Source: Agarivorans sp. Toyoura001
Lineage (GTDB): Bacteria; Pseudomonadota; Gammaproteobacteria; Enterobacterales; Celerinatantimonadaceae
DNA: 64,000 bases
NCBI RefSeq assembly: GCF_005405585.1
Contig: NZ_BJEQ01000003.1
Span: 240,087-304,086, forward strand
Direction: 5' to 3'
The notes under the pieces: model-generated
What the model was told of the DNA's origin: nothing
Seen by the model: only the letters and a program-made list of their open reading frames with translations
Database searches by the model: none
Shown here: positions 10,740-18,774 of the stretch, one piece after another
How positions within the stretch are numbered: position 1 is the stretch's first letter
Layout of the letters: each line of letters starts with the position of its first letter
Position numbers and translations under genes: made by a program

Positions 10740-11261
10740 GTCTCGTTCTCCTTGATAGAGAGCGAAGTGATGCAGTATAGAGAGAATGGTCTAGCTATTT
10801 CCTTACTGCGACACTTCGCAGCTCGGATAAAATTGAATGGGTCTCAATCTTAGTTTGCTGCTGGCCCTTTGGTTCGGCTGCCATGTTTATTATTTCGCAT
10901 GGCAAGCGAGGCTGCGGGCACAAGTCGGGTTAAACGGTATGCTGAACATAAACAATGTTTCATGGTTCCCTCGACTTAAGCAGTAATTGATTGAATACAT
11001 AACATAACGTGAGCCTGCTTAAATAACAAGCAAGCAACGTAACTAAATTGAGGCTTTTTTGTAAGCGTTGGTAGCCCTAGCGTATTAGCTCTAAATATCT
11101 GATTATTTTAGGCAAATATACTAATGACTTATTCACTTCAAACGCTGACACACTAGTATTTGCAGTTAGCCTCAATTACGCGTTTAATAAACGACAGTTT
11201 AGGCAATACACACACTAAGTGAACCTGACATACCGTTTCAATGAGTAGATCTGAGGTTTGA
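10740..11261. other. Intergenic region with one possible micro-ORF
   Basis: A gap of 522 bases between divergently oriented small genes. It must carry promoters for both. Apart from the possible 49-residue ORF at 10837-10986, I see no convincing hairpin, repeat or RNA gene. Confidence 0.4.
10837..10986 (+). CDS. Possible 49-residue membrane micropeptide
   Basis: An ATG-to-TAA frame of 50 codons. The first 28 residues are a single hydrophobic segment rich in Leu, Trp, Phe and Tyr (starting MGLNLSLLLALWF), followed by a short polar tail. The ribosome binding site is weak (a CGGATAA stretch upstream). The composition is that of a small single-pass membrane protein, but a frame this short can arise by chance. 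I treat it as a candidate only. Confidence 0.25.
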   Translation: MGLNLSLLLALWFGCHVYYFAWQARLRAQVGLNGMLNINNVSWFPRLKQ

Positions 11262-11696
11262 ATGCATCCAGCCAGCCATGGTTATTATAAATTACACTTT
11301 CACCAAGATTTCCTGTTGGCTCAGCTTTACGATAGTTGGAACGTCACCACCACCAATGAATATCGCAAAGATATAAAAAACACGGTGGGTCAGCTAGAAC
11401 AACAACCTTGGGCAGCCATTTTTGATATCCGCGATTGGCAGTTTCTCACCCCAGAAAGTATCCCTGTGATGCAAAAGCAAATTGGCTGGTGTTTACAAAA
11501 CCAGTTATGCCACTGTATTTACTTAGCACCAGATTCTGGAATTTTGGAGTATTTAAAACAGCAAGCTCACGCTCAAGTCACTGAACACAATTGCAAATTT
11601 GTTCAAGTGGCCACGGTAGAAGAATGCCTAACAACCTTGGAAAACTGGCAGGTGAACGTACCCAAGCCAATCTCTGCGCTATTACAAGAAACCTGA
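11262..11696 (+). CDS. Hypothetical STAS/SpoIIAA-like protein
   Basis: A 144-residue soluble protein with no signal peptide. Alternating strands and helices (LLAQLYDSWN, WAAIFDIRDW, CHCIYLAP, CKFVQVATVEEC) give the look of a STAS/SpoIIAA-like alpha/beta fold, which often serves in regulatory or lipid-binding roles. No conserved phosphorylatable Ser is evident. It is transcribed alone, ending just before the operator region of the prp operon. The fold is inferred by eye and the function is unknown. Confidence 0.75.
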   Translation: MHPASHGYYKLHFHQDFLLAQLYDSWNVTTTNEYRKDIKNTVGQLEQQPWAAIFDIRDWQFLTPESIPVMQKQIGWCLQNQLCHCIYLAPDSGILEYLKQQAHAQVTEHNCKFVQVATVEECLTTLENWQVNVPKPISALLQET

Positions 11697-11717
11697 ATCA
11701 CCGCCAGCTATAACTAC

Positions 11718-11729
11718 ATTGTCGACAAT
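11718..11729. promoter_or_regulatory. GntR operator copy 1 (prp)
   Basis: The perfect palindrome ATTGTCGACAAT. It is one of three copies upstream of the GntR-prp operon, with centres 30 and then 63 bp apart, close to three and six helical turns. It is inferred to bind the regulator encoded at 11891. Confidence 0.8.
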
Positions 11730-11747
11730 AACTAGAACCACTCATCC

Positions 11748-11759
11748 ATTGTCGACAAA
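11748..11759. promoter_or_regulatory. GntR operator copy 2 (prp)
   Basis: ATTGTCGACAAA, differing from the perfect palindrome at the last base. Its centre is 30 bp downstream of copy 1. Confidence 0.75.
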
Positions 11760-11810
11760 ACTCCTTATTTCAACGGATATCTCGCTACTTAAACTAAAGT
11801 ATAAGCACAT

Positions 11811-11822
11811 ATTGTCGACAAT
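11811..11822. promoter_or_regulatory. GntR operator copy 3 (prp)
   Basis: The perfect palindrome ATTGTCGACAAT, 68 bases before the regulator's start codon. It is well placed to overlap or flank the operon promoter and so to mediate autorepression. Confidence 0.8.
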
Positions 11823-11890
11823 TATTTGATCGACCCGCAACAACCGGTCTACACTGTGCAACATTCAAACAACCTGAATGTAACCTTAAT

Positions 11891-12637
11891 ATGTCACAAC
11901 GTAGTCCCGCTAAATCGCTCAGCGAAAATCAAAACCTGTTATCACAAAACCTCAGTGATACCTTAATTGAAGCCATAGTGAGCGGCCAAATTGCTCAGGG
12001 CGAAAAGATCTCCGAGCCAGAATTAGCCCGTCATTACGGGGTGAGTCGCGGCCCTCTTCGTGAAGCAATACTTAAACTACAAGGCATAGGCTTAGTTGAA
12101 AGAGTACCTCACGTTGGCGCTCGCGTAGTACAGCTTAACCAACAACAACTGTTAGACATTTACTCAGTGCGTGAAGCCTTAGAGGGCATGGCTTGTCGCT
12201 TAGCCGCCGAGCAATTGTCGACAATTCAGCTTGATGAATTAAAAAAGCTACTAGAACACCACCAAAGCTACCTACAACAACACCAAGGCAAGGCCTACTT
12301 TGAACAGCAAGGTGACTTCGATTTTCACTACCTCATTATTAAGGGCAGCGCTAACCAACGCCTAGTGAACCTGCTGTGTGACGAGCTTTACCACTTGTTG
12401 CGCATGTATCGCTACCAAGCCGCTAAACAAGTTTCTCGCCCAGAGCGAGCCTTAAAAGAACATTGGGCCATTTGGCAGGCACTGGCTGATCGCGATGGCG
12501 AACTGGCCGAAATGTTAATGCGTCGCCATATAGCGCGTGCCCGCAAAGCCATAGAACAACAACACCAAACTAATCTGACCGACCAAAGCTTAGAAGCTCA
12601 AGCTTCAGCAACTCACATTCAAGGAGTGAACGAATGA
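11891..12637 (+). CDS. GntR/FadR-family regulator of the methylcitrate operon
   Basis: A 248-residue regulator. The N-terminal winged helix (about residues 20-85) contains the GntR signature, with [10 protein letters not shown] and [11 protein letters not shown]. The C-terminal all-helical FCD ligand domain (about 95-225) has the metal/ligand residues typical of the FadR group (DFDFH, H..HIARA). It is the first gene of the prp operon and overlaps prpB by four bases. Three operator palindromes lie upstream and a fourth lies inside its own coding sequence. By position it is the propionate/2-methylcitrate-responsive repressor; relatives in Shewanella and Vibrio are called PrpQ as far as I recall. 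Confidence 0.92.
   Translation: MSQRSPAKSLSENQNLLSQNLSDTLIEAIVSGQIAQGEKISEPELARHYGVSRGPLREAILKLQGIGLVERVPHVGARVVQLNQQQLLDIYSVREALEGMACRLAAEQLSTIQLDELKKLLEHHQSYLQQHQGKAYFEQQGDFDFHYLIIKGSANQRLVNLLCDELYHLLRMYRYQAAKQVSRPERALKEHWAIWQALADRDGELAEMLMRRHIARARKAIEQQHQTNLTDQSLEAQASATHIQGVNE
12214..12225. promoter_or_regulatory. Intragenic GntR operator copy 4
   Basis: ATTGTCGACAAT inside the regulator gene, flanked so that 14 bp are perfectly palindromic (12213-12226). Its centre is about 403 bp downstream of copy 3. It could support looping or act as a roadblock, or it could be a coincidence of codons. Confidence 0.5.
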
Positions 12638-13518
12638 ACAGCTCAAAACTCTCACCAGGAGCACGTTTTCGCCAAGCGGTAGCCGAACAGAACCCGCTAC
12701 AGATTGTAGGCACTATTAATCCCTACTGCGCCATGATGGCCCAACGCGAAGGCCACCAAGCTATTTACCTTTCTGGCGGAGGCATCGCCAATGCGTCTTA
12801 TGGTTTGCCTGACTTGGGCATCACCACCATGAACGATGTACTAGAAGATGTTCGCCGGATTACCGCAGCTTGCGACTTACCTCTACTGGTAGATATAGAT
12901 GTGGGTTTTGGTGGCGCATTTAACATTGCCCGTACCGTAAAAGAAATGATCCGCTCCGATGCTGCCGCCGTGCATATGGAAGACCAAGTGGCACAAAAAC
13001 GTTGTGGCCACCGCCCCAACAAAGCCATTGTCTCTAGCCAAGAAATGGTAGACCGCATTAAAGCCGCTGTTGATGCTCGGGTAGATCCAGATTTTGTCGT
13101 TATGGCTCGCACCGATGCCCTGCAAATAGAGGGAATGGGCGGCGCTATCGAGCGCGCTTGCCAATATGTTGAAGCCGGCGCCGACATGATTTTCCCTGAA
13201 GCTATGCTCACGCTTGAGCAATACCAACAATTCGCCGACGCGGTAAAAGTGCCAATTTTGGCCAACATTACAGAGTTTGGCCAAACCCCATTGTTTAGCG
13301 GCGAAGAGTTAGCGGGCGTTGGTGTAGACATGGTGCTGTATCCGCTATCAGCCTTTCGTGCCATGAATCAAGCCGCTGTAAATGTTTATCGCAGCTTACG
13401 CAGTAACGGCCACCAGCGAGATGTGGTAGATAGCATGCAAACCCGAGCTGAGCTCTATGACTACTTGGGCTATCACGACTACGAACAAAAACTCGACCAG
13501 CTATTTAAACAAGAATAA
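12634..13518 (+). CDS. prpB: 2-methylisocitrate lyase
   Basis: A 294-residue enzyme of the PEP mutase/isocitrate lyase superfamily that cleaves 2-methylisocitrate into pyruvate and succinate, the last step of the methylcitrate cycle. Visible motifs are the substrate loop KRCGHRPNK with the catalytic Cys, the metal-binding DIDVGFGG and the MARTDA strand. Length matches E. coli PrpB (296). It starts inside the end of the regulator gene (ATGA overlap) and a hairpin follows it before prpC. Confidence 0.97.
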   Translation: MNSSKLSPGARFRQAVAEQNPLQIVGTINPYCAMMAQREGHQAIYLSGGGIANASYGLPDLGITTMNDVLEDVRRITAACDLPLLVDIDVGFGGAFNIARTVKEMIRSDAAAVHMEDQVAQKRCGHRPNKAIVSSQEMVDRIKAAVDARVDPDFVVMARTDALQIEGMGGAIERACQYVEAGADMIFPEAMLTLEQYQQFADAVKVPILANITEFGQTPLFSGEELAGVGVDMVLYPLSAFRAMNQAAVNVYRSLRSNGHQRDVVDSMQTRAELYDYLGYHDYEQKLDQLFKQE

Positions 13519-13565
13519 TACCAATCGGGATAGATAGATGAACAGATATCTATGTCGATTGGTAT
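13518..13565 (+). repeat. Intercistronic imperfect hairpin
   Basis: Outer arms ATACCAATCG (13518-13527) and CGATTGGTAT (13556-13565) pair perfectly. Inner arms ATAGAT (13530-13535) and ATCTAT (13548-13553) extend the stem. No T-run follows, so it is not a standard terminator. It overlaps the prpB stop and may adjust the prpB/prpC mRNA ratio. The outer ATACCAAT/ATTGGTAT motif resembles short repeats between genes in other marine Gammaproteobacteria (from memory). Confidence 0.65.
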
Positions 13566-13696
13566 ACACACCACTACGTGAAAGGGCTTAGCCAGCCAAA
13601 CAAAGATTCAGCCGCTAAGCCCACCATTTAACAAGCCAAACAATGCGGCACTGCAGATGCCACGCTTGTTAACACCAAGGAATGAAGGAGAACATC

Positions 13697-14824
13697 ATGG
13701 TACAGAAAGCTTTAGGAGGCGCAGGCTTACGAGGCCAAAGCGCAGGCGAAACCAAATTATGCACAGTAGGCCAAAGTGGCTCAGGCCTTACCTACTGCGG
13801 CTACGATATTAGCGAACTCGCCGACCAAGCCACCTTTGAAGAAGTGGCCTACCTATTATGCAATGGTGAGCTGCCCAATCGCGAGCAACTGGCGGCCTAT
13901 CACGATACGCTGCATAACCTGCGTGAACTGCCCGATGCACTAAAAGCAGTATTAGAGCTGATCCCCGCGAATGCTCACCCAATGGATGTGATGCGCACTG
14001 GTGTTTCGATGCTAGGCAATCTAGAAACCGAAGCCAACTTTGCCGAGCAGCAACAGCATACCGATCGCCTGCTTGCGACCTTGCCGGGCATTATTTGTTA
14101 TTGGTATCGCTTTAGTCATGACGGTGTGCGCATTTCGACCCAAAGCTCGGCTAAATCTATCGCCGGTCACTTCCTCGAATTATTGCATGACAAACCTGCC
14201 GATCCACTGCATGAACAAGTGATGCAATGTTCATTGATTCTCTATGCCGAGCATGAGTTTAATGCTTCGACCTTTACCGGCCGAGTCATTGCTTCCACCC
14301 TATCAGATATTCATTCCGCCGTTTCTGGTGCCATTGGCGCTCTGCGTGGCCCTTTGCATGGCGGCGCCAACGAAGCGGCCATGGCGATGATTGAAAACTG
14401 GACCAGCCCAGAGCAAGCTGAAAACGAAATCATGGGAATGCTAGCGCGCAAAGATAAAATCATGGGCTTTGGCCATGCTATTTATCGCACCAGCGACCCA
14501 CGTAATGCCTTAATTAAGGCTTGGTCTAAAAAACTAAGCGACGCTAACGGCGACAAGCATTTGTATGCCGTATCAGAGCGAGTAGAAGCTGTAATGTGGC
14601 GTGAAAAAGAGTTGTTCTGCAACGCCGACTTCTTCCATGCCAGCGCCTATCATTTCATGAACATCCCTACTCCACTGTTCACCCCCATTTTTGTTTGCTC
14701 GCGGGTGAGTGGCTGGGCCGCTCACATCATGGAGCAACGCGCCAATAACCGCATTATTCGACCGAGCGCCGACTATACCGGCAGCGAACCGCGCAGTTAC
14801 TTGCCAATAGAGCAACGCGGCTAG
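13697..14824 (+). CDS. prpC: 2-methylcitrate synthase
   Basis: A citrate-synthase-fold enzyme of 375 residues that condenses propionyl-CoA with oxaloacetate. An in-frame ATG lies 15 bases further upstream, but the AAGGAG at 13685-13690 fits the ATG at 13697. Family motifs include the GGAGLRGQ N-terminus of short type II citrate synthases, HEFNASTF, the catalytic His in FGHAIYRTSDPR, and the C-terminal RIIRPSADY. It is the third gene of the prp operon, followed by a short hairpin and acnD. Confidence 0.96.
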   Translation: MVQKALGGAGLRGQSAGETKLCTVGQSGSGLTYCGYDISELADQATFEEVAYLLCNGELPNREQLAAYHDTLHNLRELPDALKAVLELIPANAHPMDVMRTGVSMLGNLETEANFAEQQQHTDRLLATLPGIICYWYRFSHDGVRISTQSSAKSIAGHFLELLHDKPADPLHEQVMQCSLILYAEHEFNASTFTGRVIASTLSDIHSAVSGAIGALRGPLHGGANEAAMAMIENWTSPEQAENEIMGMLARKDKIMGFGHAIYRTSDPRNALIKAWSKKLSDANGDKHLYAVSERVEAVMWREKELFCNADFFHASAYHFMNIPTPLFTPIFVCSRVSGWAAHIMEQRANNRIIRPSADYTGSEPRSYLPIEQRG

Positions 14825-14831
14825 CTTTTTT

Positions 14832-14853
14832 TAGTGGAGCGAATGCTCCACTA
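14832..14853 (+). repeat. prpC-acnD intercistronic hairpin
   Basis: A perfect 9-bp stem (TAGTGGAGC at 14832-14840, GCTCCACTA at 14845-14853) with loop GAAT, eight bases after the prpC stop. The T-run precedes the hairpin, and no U-tract follows it on the plus strand. It is therefore more likely a processing or stability element, or a weak attenuator, than a terminator. Confidence 0.6.
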
Positions 14854-14880
14854 CCCTCTCCTTTTGCTGTGGAAACGTTT

Positions 14881-17505
14881 ATGAATACCAATTATCGCTT
14901 ACCCCTAGCAGGCAGCAACTTAGATTACTTTGATACTCGCGCCGCGGTTGAAGCCATTCAACCTGGTGCTTATGCCGGTTTGCCTTATACCTCGCGAGTA
15001 TTAGCTGAAAACCTGGTGCGCCGCTGCCCTGCCGACCAGCTAAACGCAGCGCTTAGCCAAATTATTCTGCGCAAGCGAGACCTAGATTTCCCCTGGTACC
15101 CCGCTCGTGTGGTGTGCCACGACATACTTGGCCAAACCGCCTTGGTTGATTTAGCCGGTCTGCGCGATGCCATTGCCGATAAAGGCGGAGACCCCGCCAA
15201 GGTAAATCCGGTAGTGCCTACTCAGCTGATTGTTGATCATTCTTTAGCCGTTGAGCATGCCGGTTTTGAAACTGATGCCTTTGAAAAAAACCGCGCCATT
15301 GAAGACCGACGCAACGAAGACCGCTTTCACTTTATTAATTGGTGCAAAACTGCCTTTGAGAACGTCGATGTAATACCGCCGGGCAATGGCATCATGCATC
15401 AAATAAACTTAGAGAAAATGTCGCCAGTGATTCAAGCGCGCGATGGTGTGGCTTTTCCCGATACGCTGGTAGGAACGGACAGCCATACTCCGCACGTAGA
15501 TGCTTTAGGCGTTATTGCCATTGGCGTAGGCGGTTTAGAAGCCGAGAACGTAATGCTAGGTCGCGCCTCTTATATGCGCCTTCCCGACATTATTGGAATC
15601 GAGTTAACTGGCCAGCGCCAAGCAGGCATTACTGCCACCGATATCGTGTTAGCCATCACCGAATTTCTGCGCGAACAACGCGTGGTGTCTAGCTACTTAG
15701 AGTTCTATGGTGAGGGTGCAGCTCAGCTTACTTTGGGCGACCGAGCCACCATCTCCAACATGACGCCAGAATTTGGCGCCACAGCGGCCATGTTCTACAT
15801 CGACGATAACACCATTGATTACCTCAAGCTTACGGGTCGCGAAGCAGAACAAGTGGCCTTGGTAGAGAACTACGCCAAAACCACCGGCTTATGGGCCGAT
15901 GATCTACAAGAAGTCGAATATGAGCGGGTATTACAGTTTGACTTATCTAGCGTTAGCCGCAACATTGCAGGGCCATCAAACCCACATCGCCGCGTAGCCA
16001 CTAAAGATTTAGCCAGCCAAGGCATCGCTGCTCCAGTTCCTAAACAAGAAGGCTTGATGCCAGATGGCGCTTGTATCATTGCTGCTATTACTAGCTGTAC
16101 CAATACTTCTAACCCTCGCAATGTAATTGCAGCAGGTTTAATTGCTCGCAACGCTAACAAGCTAGGTTTAAACCGCAAGCCATGGGTTAAAACCTCGCTG
16201 GCTCCGGGTTCTAAAGCGGTACAACTCTACTTGGAAGAAGCCAATTTACTGCCTGAATTAGAGCAACTTGGTTTTGGCATTGTCGGTTTTGCCTGCACCA
16301 CCTGTAACGGTATGAGCGGCGCCTTAGACCCTAAGATTCAGCAAGAAGTGATAGACCGAGATTTATATGCCACCGCAGTGTTGTCGGGTAACCGTAACTT
16401 TGATGGGCGCATTCATCCTTATGCCAAGCAAGCATTTCTAGCCTCCCCACCACTAGTGGTAGCTTACGCGATTGCCGGCACCATGCGCTTCGATATTGAA
16501 AAAGACGCGTTAGGCCATGATACCCAAGGTAACCCCATTACTCTAAAAGACATATGGCCAAGCGATGAAGAAATAGATGCGGTAGTGAACCAAAGCGTGA
16601 AACCCGAGCATTTTCGTAAAGTGTATCAACCCATGTTCGATATTAAGGTAGATTACGGCAATAGTGCCTCACCACTTTATGAGTGGCGCCCGCAAAGCAC
16701 ATATATTCGTCGCCCGCCATACTGGGAAGGAGCTTTAGCAGGTGAGAGAACCTTGCGCGGTATGCGACCTTTAGCCGTGCTGGGTGACAACATCACTACC
16801 GATCACTTATCACCGTCTAACGCTATTATGCTCGACAGCGCCGCCGGTGCTTACTTAGACAAAATGGGTCTACCAGAAGTAGATTTTAACTCTTACGCGA
16901 CCCATCGAGGCGATCACCTTACCGCACAACGCGCAACCTTCGCTAACCCCAAACTGTTTAACGAAATGGTTAAAGATAGTGGCGAAGTGAAACAAGGCTC
17001 ACTCGCCAGAGTAGAACCTGAAGGCGAAGTAATGCGCATGTGGGAGGCCATTGAAACCTATATGGATCGTAAGCAGCCATTAATTATTGTTGCGGGTGCA
17101 GACTATGGCCAAGGTTCGTCGCGAGACTGGGCAGCTAAAGGCGTGCGTTTAGCAGGCGTAGAGGTAATTGTAGCCGAAGGCTTTGAGCGTATTCACCGTA
17201 CAAACTTAGTCGGTATGGGTGTATTACCACTGGAATTTACCAAGGGTAACAACCGCCATAGCTACCGCATAGACGGCAGCGAAACTTACGATGTAATTGG
17301 TACCCCCGCGCCCGGCGAGTTGCTTACCTTGGTGATAACCCGAGCCAGCGGCGAGCGTATCGATTTACCCGTAGTGTGCCGCTTAGATACCGCTGAAGAA
17401 GTCTCGGTATATCAAGCGGGCGGCGTATTACAACGCTTCGCTCAAGACTTTCTCGAAAATGAGAGCCTCGAAAATGAGAGCCTTGCAGATGAAAACCAGC
17501 ATTAG
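14881..17505 (+). CDS. acnD: Fe/S-dependent 2-methylcitrate dehydratase AcnD
   Basis: An aconitase-family enzyme of 874 residues that dehydrates 2-methylcitrate, working with PrpF. I take ATG 14881 (MNTNYRLPLAGS) rather than the in-frame GTG at 14869; GGAAA at 14871-14875 fits as its ribosome binding site and the sequence matches known AcnD starts. Fe-S ligands are seen in TSCTNTSN and CTTCNG. The swivel domain is C-terminal (YGQGSSRDWAAKG, FERIHRTNLVGMG). The last codons contain a 15-bp tandem duplication giving two ENESL units. The acnD-prpF pair replaces prpD here. Confidence 0.96.
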   Translation: MNTNYRLPLAGSNLDYFDTRAAVEAIQPGAYAGLPYTSRVLAENLVRRCPADQLNAALSQIILRKRDLDFPWYPARVVCHDILGQTALVDLAGLRDAIADKGGDPAKVNPVVPTQLIVDHSLAVEHAGFETDAFEKNRAIEDRRNEDRFHFINWCKTAFENVDVIPPGNGIMHQINLEKMSPVIQARDGVAFPDTLVGTDSHTPHVDALGVIAIGVGGLEAENVMLGRASYMRLPDIIGIELTGQRQAGITATDIVLAITEFLREQRVVSSYLEFYGEGAAQLTLGDRATISNMTPEFGATAAMFYIDDNTIDYLKLTGREAEQVALVENYAKTTGLWADDLQEVEYERVLQFDLSSVSRNIAGPSNPHRRVATKDLASQGIAAPVPKQEGLMPDGACIIAAITSCTNTSNPRNVIAAGLIARNANKLGLNRKPWVKTSLAPGSKAVQLYLEEANLLPELEQLGFGIVGFACTTCNGMSGALDPKIQQEVIDRDLYATAVLSGNRNFDGRIHPYAKQAFLASPPLVVAYAIAGTMRFDIEKDALGHDTQGNPITLKDIWPSDEEIDAVVNQSVKPEHFRKVYQPMFDIKVDYGNSASPLYEWRPQSTYIRRPPYWEGALAGERTLRGMRPLAVLGDNITTDHLSPSNAIMLDSAAGAYLDKMGLPEVDFNSYATHRGDHLTAQRATFANPKLFNEMVKDSGEVKQGSLARVEPEGEVMRMWEAIETYMDRKQPLIIVAGADYGQGSSRDWAAKGVRLAGVEVIVAEGFERIHRTNLVGMGVLPLEFTKGNNRHSYRIDGSETYDVIGTPAPGELLTLVITRASGERIDLPVVCRLDTAEEVSVYQAGGVLQRFAQDFLENESLENESLADENQH
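17452..17481 (+). repeat. 15-bp tandem duplication in acnD 3' end
   Basis: Two perfect copies of CTCGAAAATGAGAGC, in frame, encoding a duplicated LENES unit just before the AcnD stop. It looks like a slippage or duplication event in the non-conserved tail and should not affect catalysis. Confidence 0.85.
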
Positions 17506-17515
17506 GAGGCAAAAG

Positions 17516-18694
17516 ATGAGTTCAGTAAAACAAGTTCGTATTCCTGCTACCTATATGCGCGGCGGCACCAGTAAAGGGGTGTTTTTCAAACTTGAAGACT
17601 TGCCAGAAGCCGCTCAACAAGCCGGTGAAGCGCGAGACAAGTTACTACTGCGAGTGATTGGTAGCCCTGACCCTTATGCCAAGCAAATTGATGGCATGGG
17701 CGGCGCTACCTCTAGCACCAGCAAAACAGTGATATTGTCAAAAAGCCAGCAAGCTGATCACCATGTTGATTACCTGTTTGGCCAAGTATCAATTGATAAA
17801 GCCTTTGTTGATTGGAGCGGCAACTGCGGTAACCTTACCGCCGCAGTGGGCGCGTTTGCCATAAACAGCGGATTAGTTGACCCAGCTTTAATTCCACAAA
17901 ATGGCTTTGCCAGTATAAGGATATGGCAAGCCAACATTCAAAAAACCATTATCGCCCATGTGCCGGTTAATGATGGGGAAGTGCAAGAATGTGGTGATTT
18001 TGAATTAGATGGCGTGACCTTTCCCGCCGCCGAAGTACAAATTGAATTTGTTGACCCAGCAGATAGCGACGGCGCGTTGTTTCCTACGGGTAACTTAGTT
18101 GACCAACTGGAAGTGCCGGAGATTGGCACCTTCCAAGCCACCATGATCAATGCGGGTATTCCTACTATTTTTCTGCAAGCCGAACAATTGGGCTACTCGG
18201 GCACTGAGTTACAAGACGACATCAACAACGACCCAAAAGCTCTCGCGATGTTTGAAAGCATTCGTGCTCATGGGGCGCTAAAAATGGGCTTAATCAGCCA
18301 TATTGATCAAGCAGCTCAGCGCCAACATACCCCCAAAGTGGCCTTTGTGGCTAAGCCTCAAGACTACCTAAGCGCTAGCGGCAAGCAGATAAAAACCGCC
18401 GATAACGACTTGTGCGTACGCGCCTTATCCATGGGCAAGCTACACCACGCCATGATGGGCACTGCCGCAGTGGCGATAGGCACTGCAGCCGCCATTCCCG
18501 GCACCTTGGTTAACTTAGCCGCTGGCGGAGGAGAACGAGAAGCAGTGAGCTTCGGCCATCCCTCTGGCAGCTTAAAAGTAGGCGCTCAAGCACAGCAAGA
18601 TAATCAACAATGGCAGGTGACCAAAGTGAGCATGAGTCGCAGCGCCAGAATACTAATGGAAGGGTGGATTCGGGTACCCAGTGATAGCTTTTAA
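17516..18694 (+). CDS. prpF: 2-methylaconitate cis-trans isomerase PrpF
   Basis: A 392-residue isomerase of the diaminopimelate-epimerase-like fold that converts the AcnD product (4-methylaconitate-type isomer) to 2-methyl-cis-aconitate. The start at 17516 is set by a strong AGGAGG (17504-17509) overlapping the acnD stop. The longer upstream frame inside acnD is not needed. Family features are the RGGTSKGVFF N-terminus, DGMGGATSSTSK, the GNCGN loop and the C-terminal FGHPSGSL. Length matches known PrpF. Confidence 0.95.
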   Translation: MSSVKQVRIPATYMRGGTSKGVFFKLEDLPEAAQQAGEARDKLLLRVIGSPDPYAKQIDGMGGATSSTSKTVILSKSQQADHHVDYLFGQVSIDKAFVDWSGNCGNLTAAVGAFAINSGLVDPALIPQNGFASIRIWQANIQKTIIAHVPVNDGEVQECGDFELDGVTFPAAEVQIEFVDPADSDGALFPTGNLVDQLEVPEIGTFQATMINAGIPTIFLQAEQLGYSGTELQDDINNDPKALAMFESIRAHGALKMGLISHIDQAAQRQHTPKVAFVAKPQDYLSASGKQIKTADNDLCVRALSMGKLHHAMMGTAAVAIGTAAAIPGTLVNLAAGGGEREAVSFGHPSGSLKVGAQAQQDNQQWQVTKVSMSRSARILMEGWIRVPSDSF

Positions 18695-18774
18695 GCTACC
18701 ACTGGTATCAAAAATCGGAACCTAAATACATTCTCCCTACCAAGTGGTTATAGCTTAGGGACGAGGAGCACATT

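Noticed and set aside
12798..13364. A 188-codon minus-strand frame inside prpB
   Set aside because: It is antisense to a fully conserved enzyme gene, has no ribosome binding site and is explained by the codon bias of the real gene.
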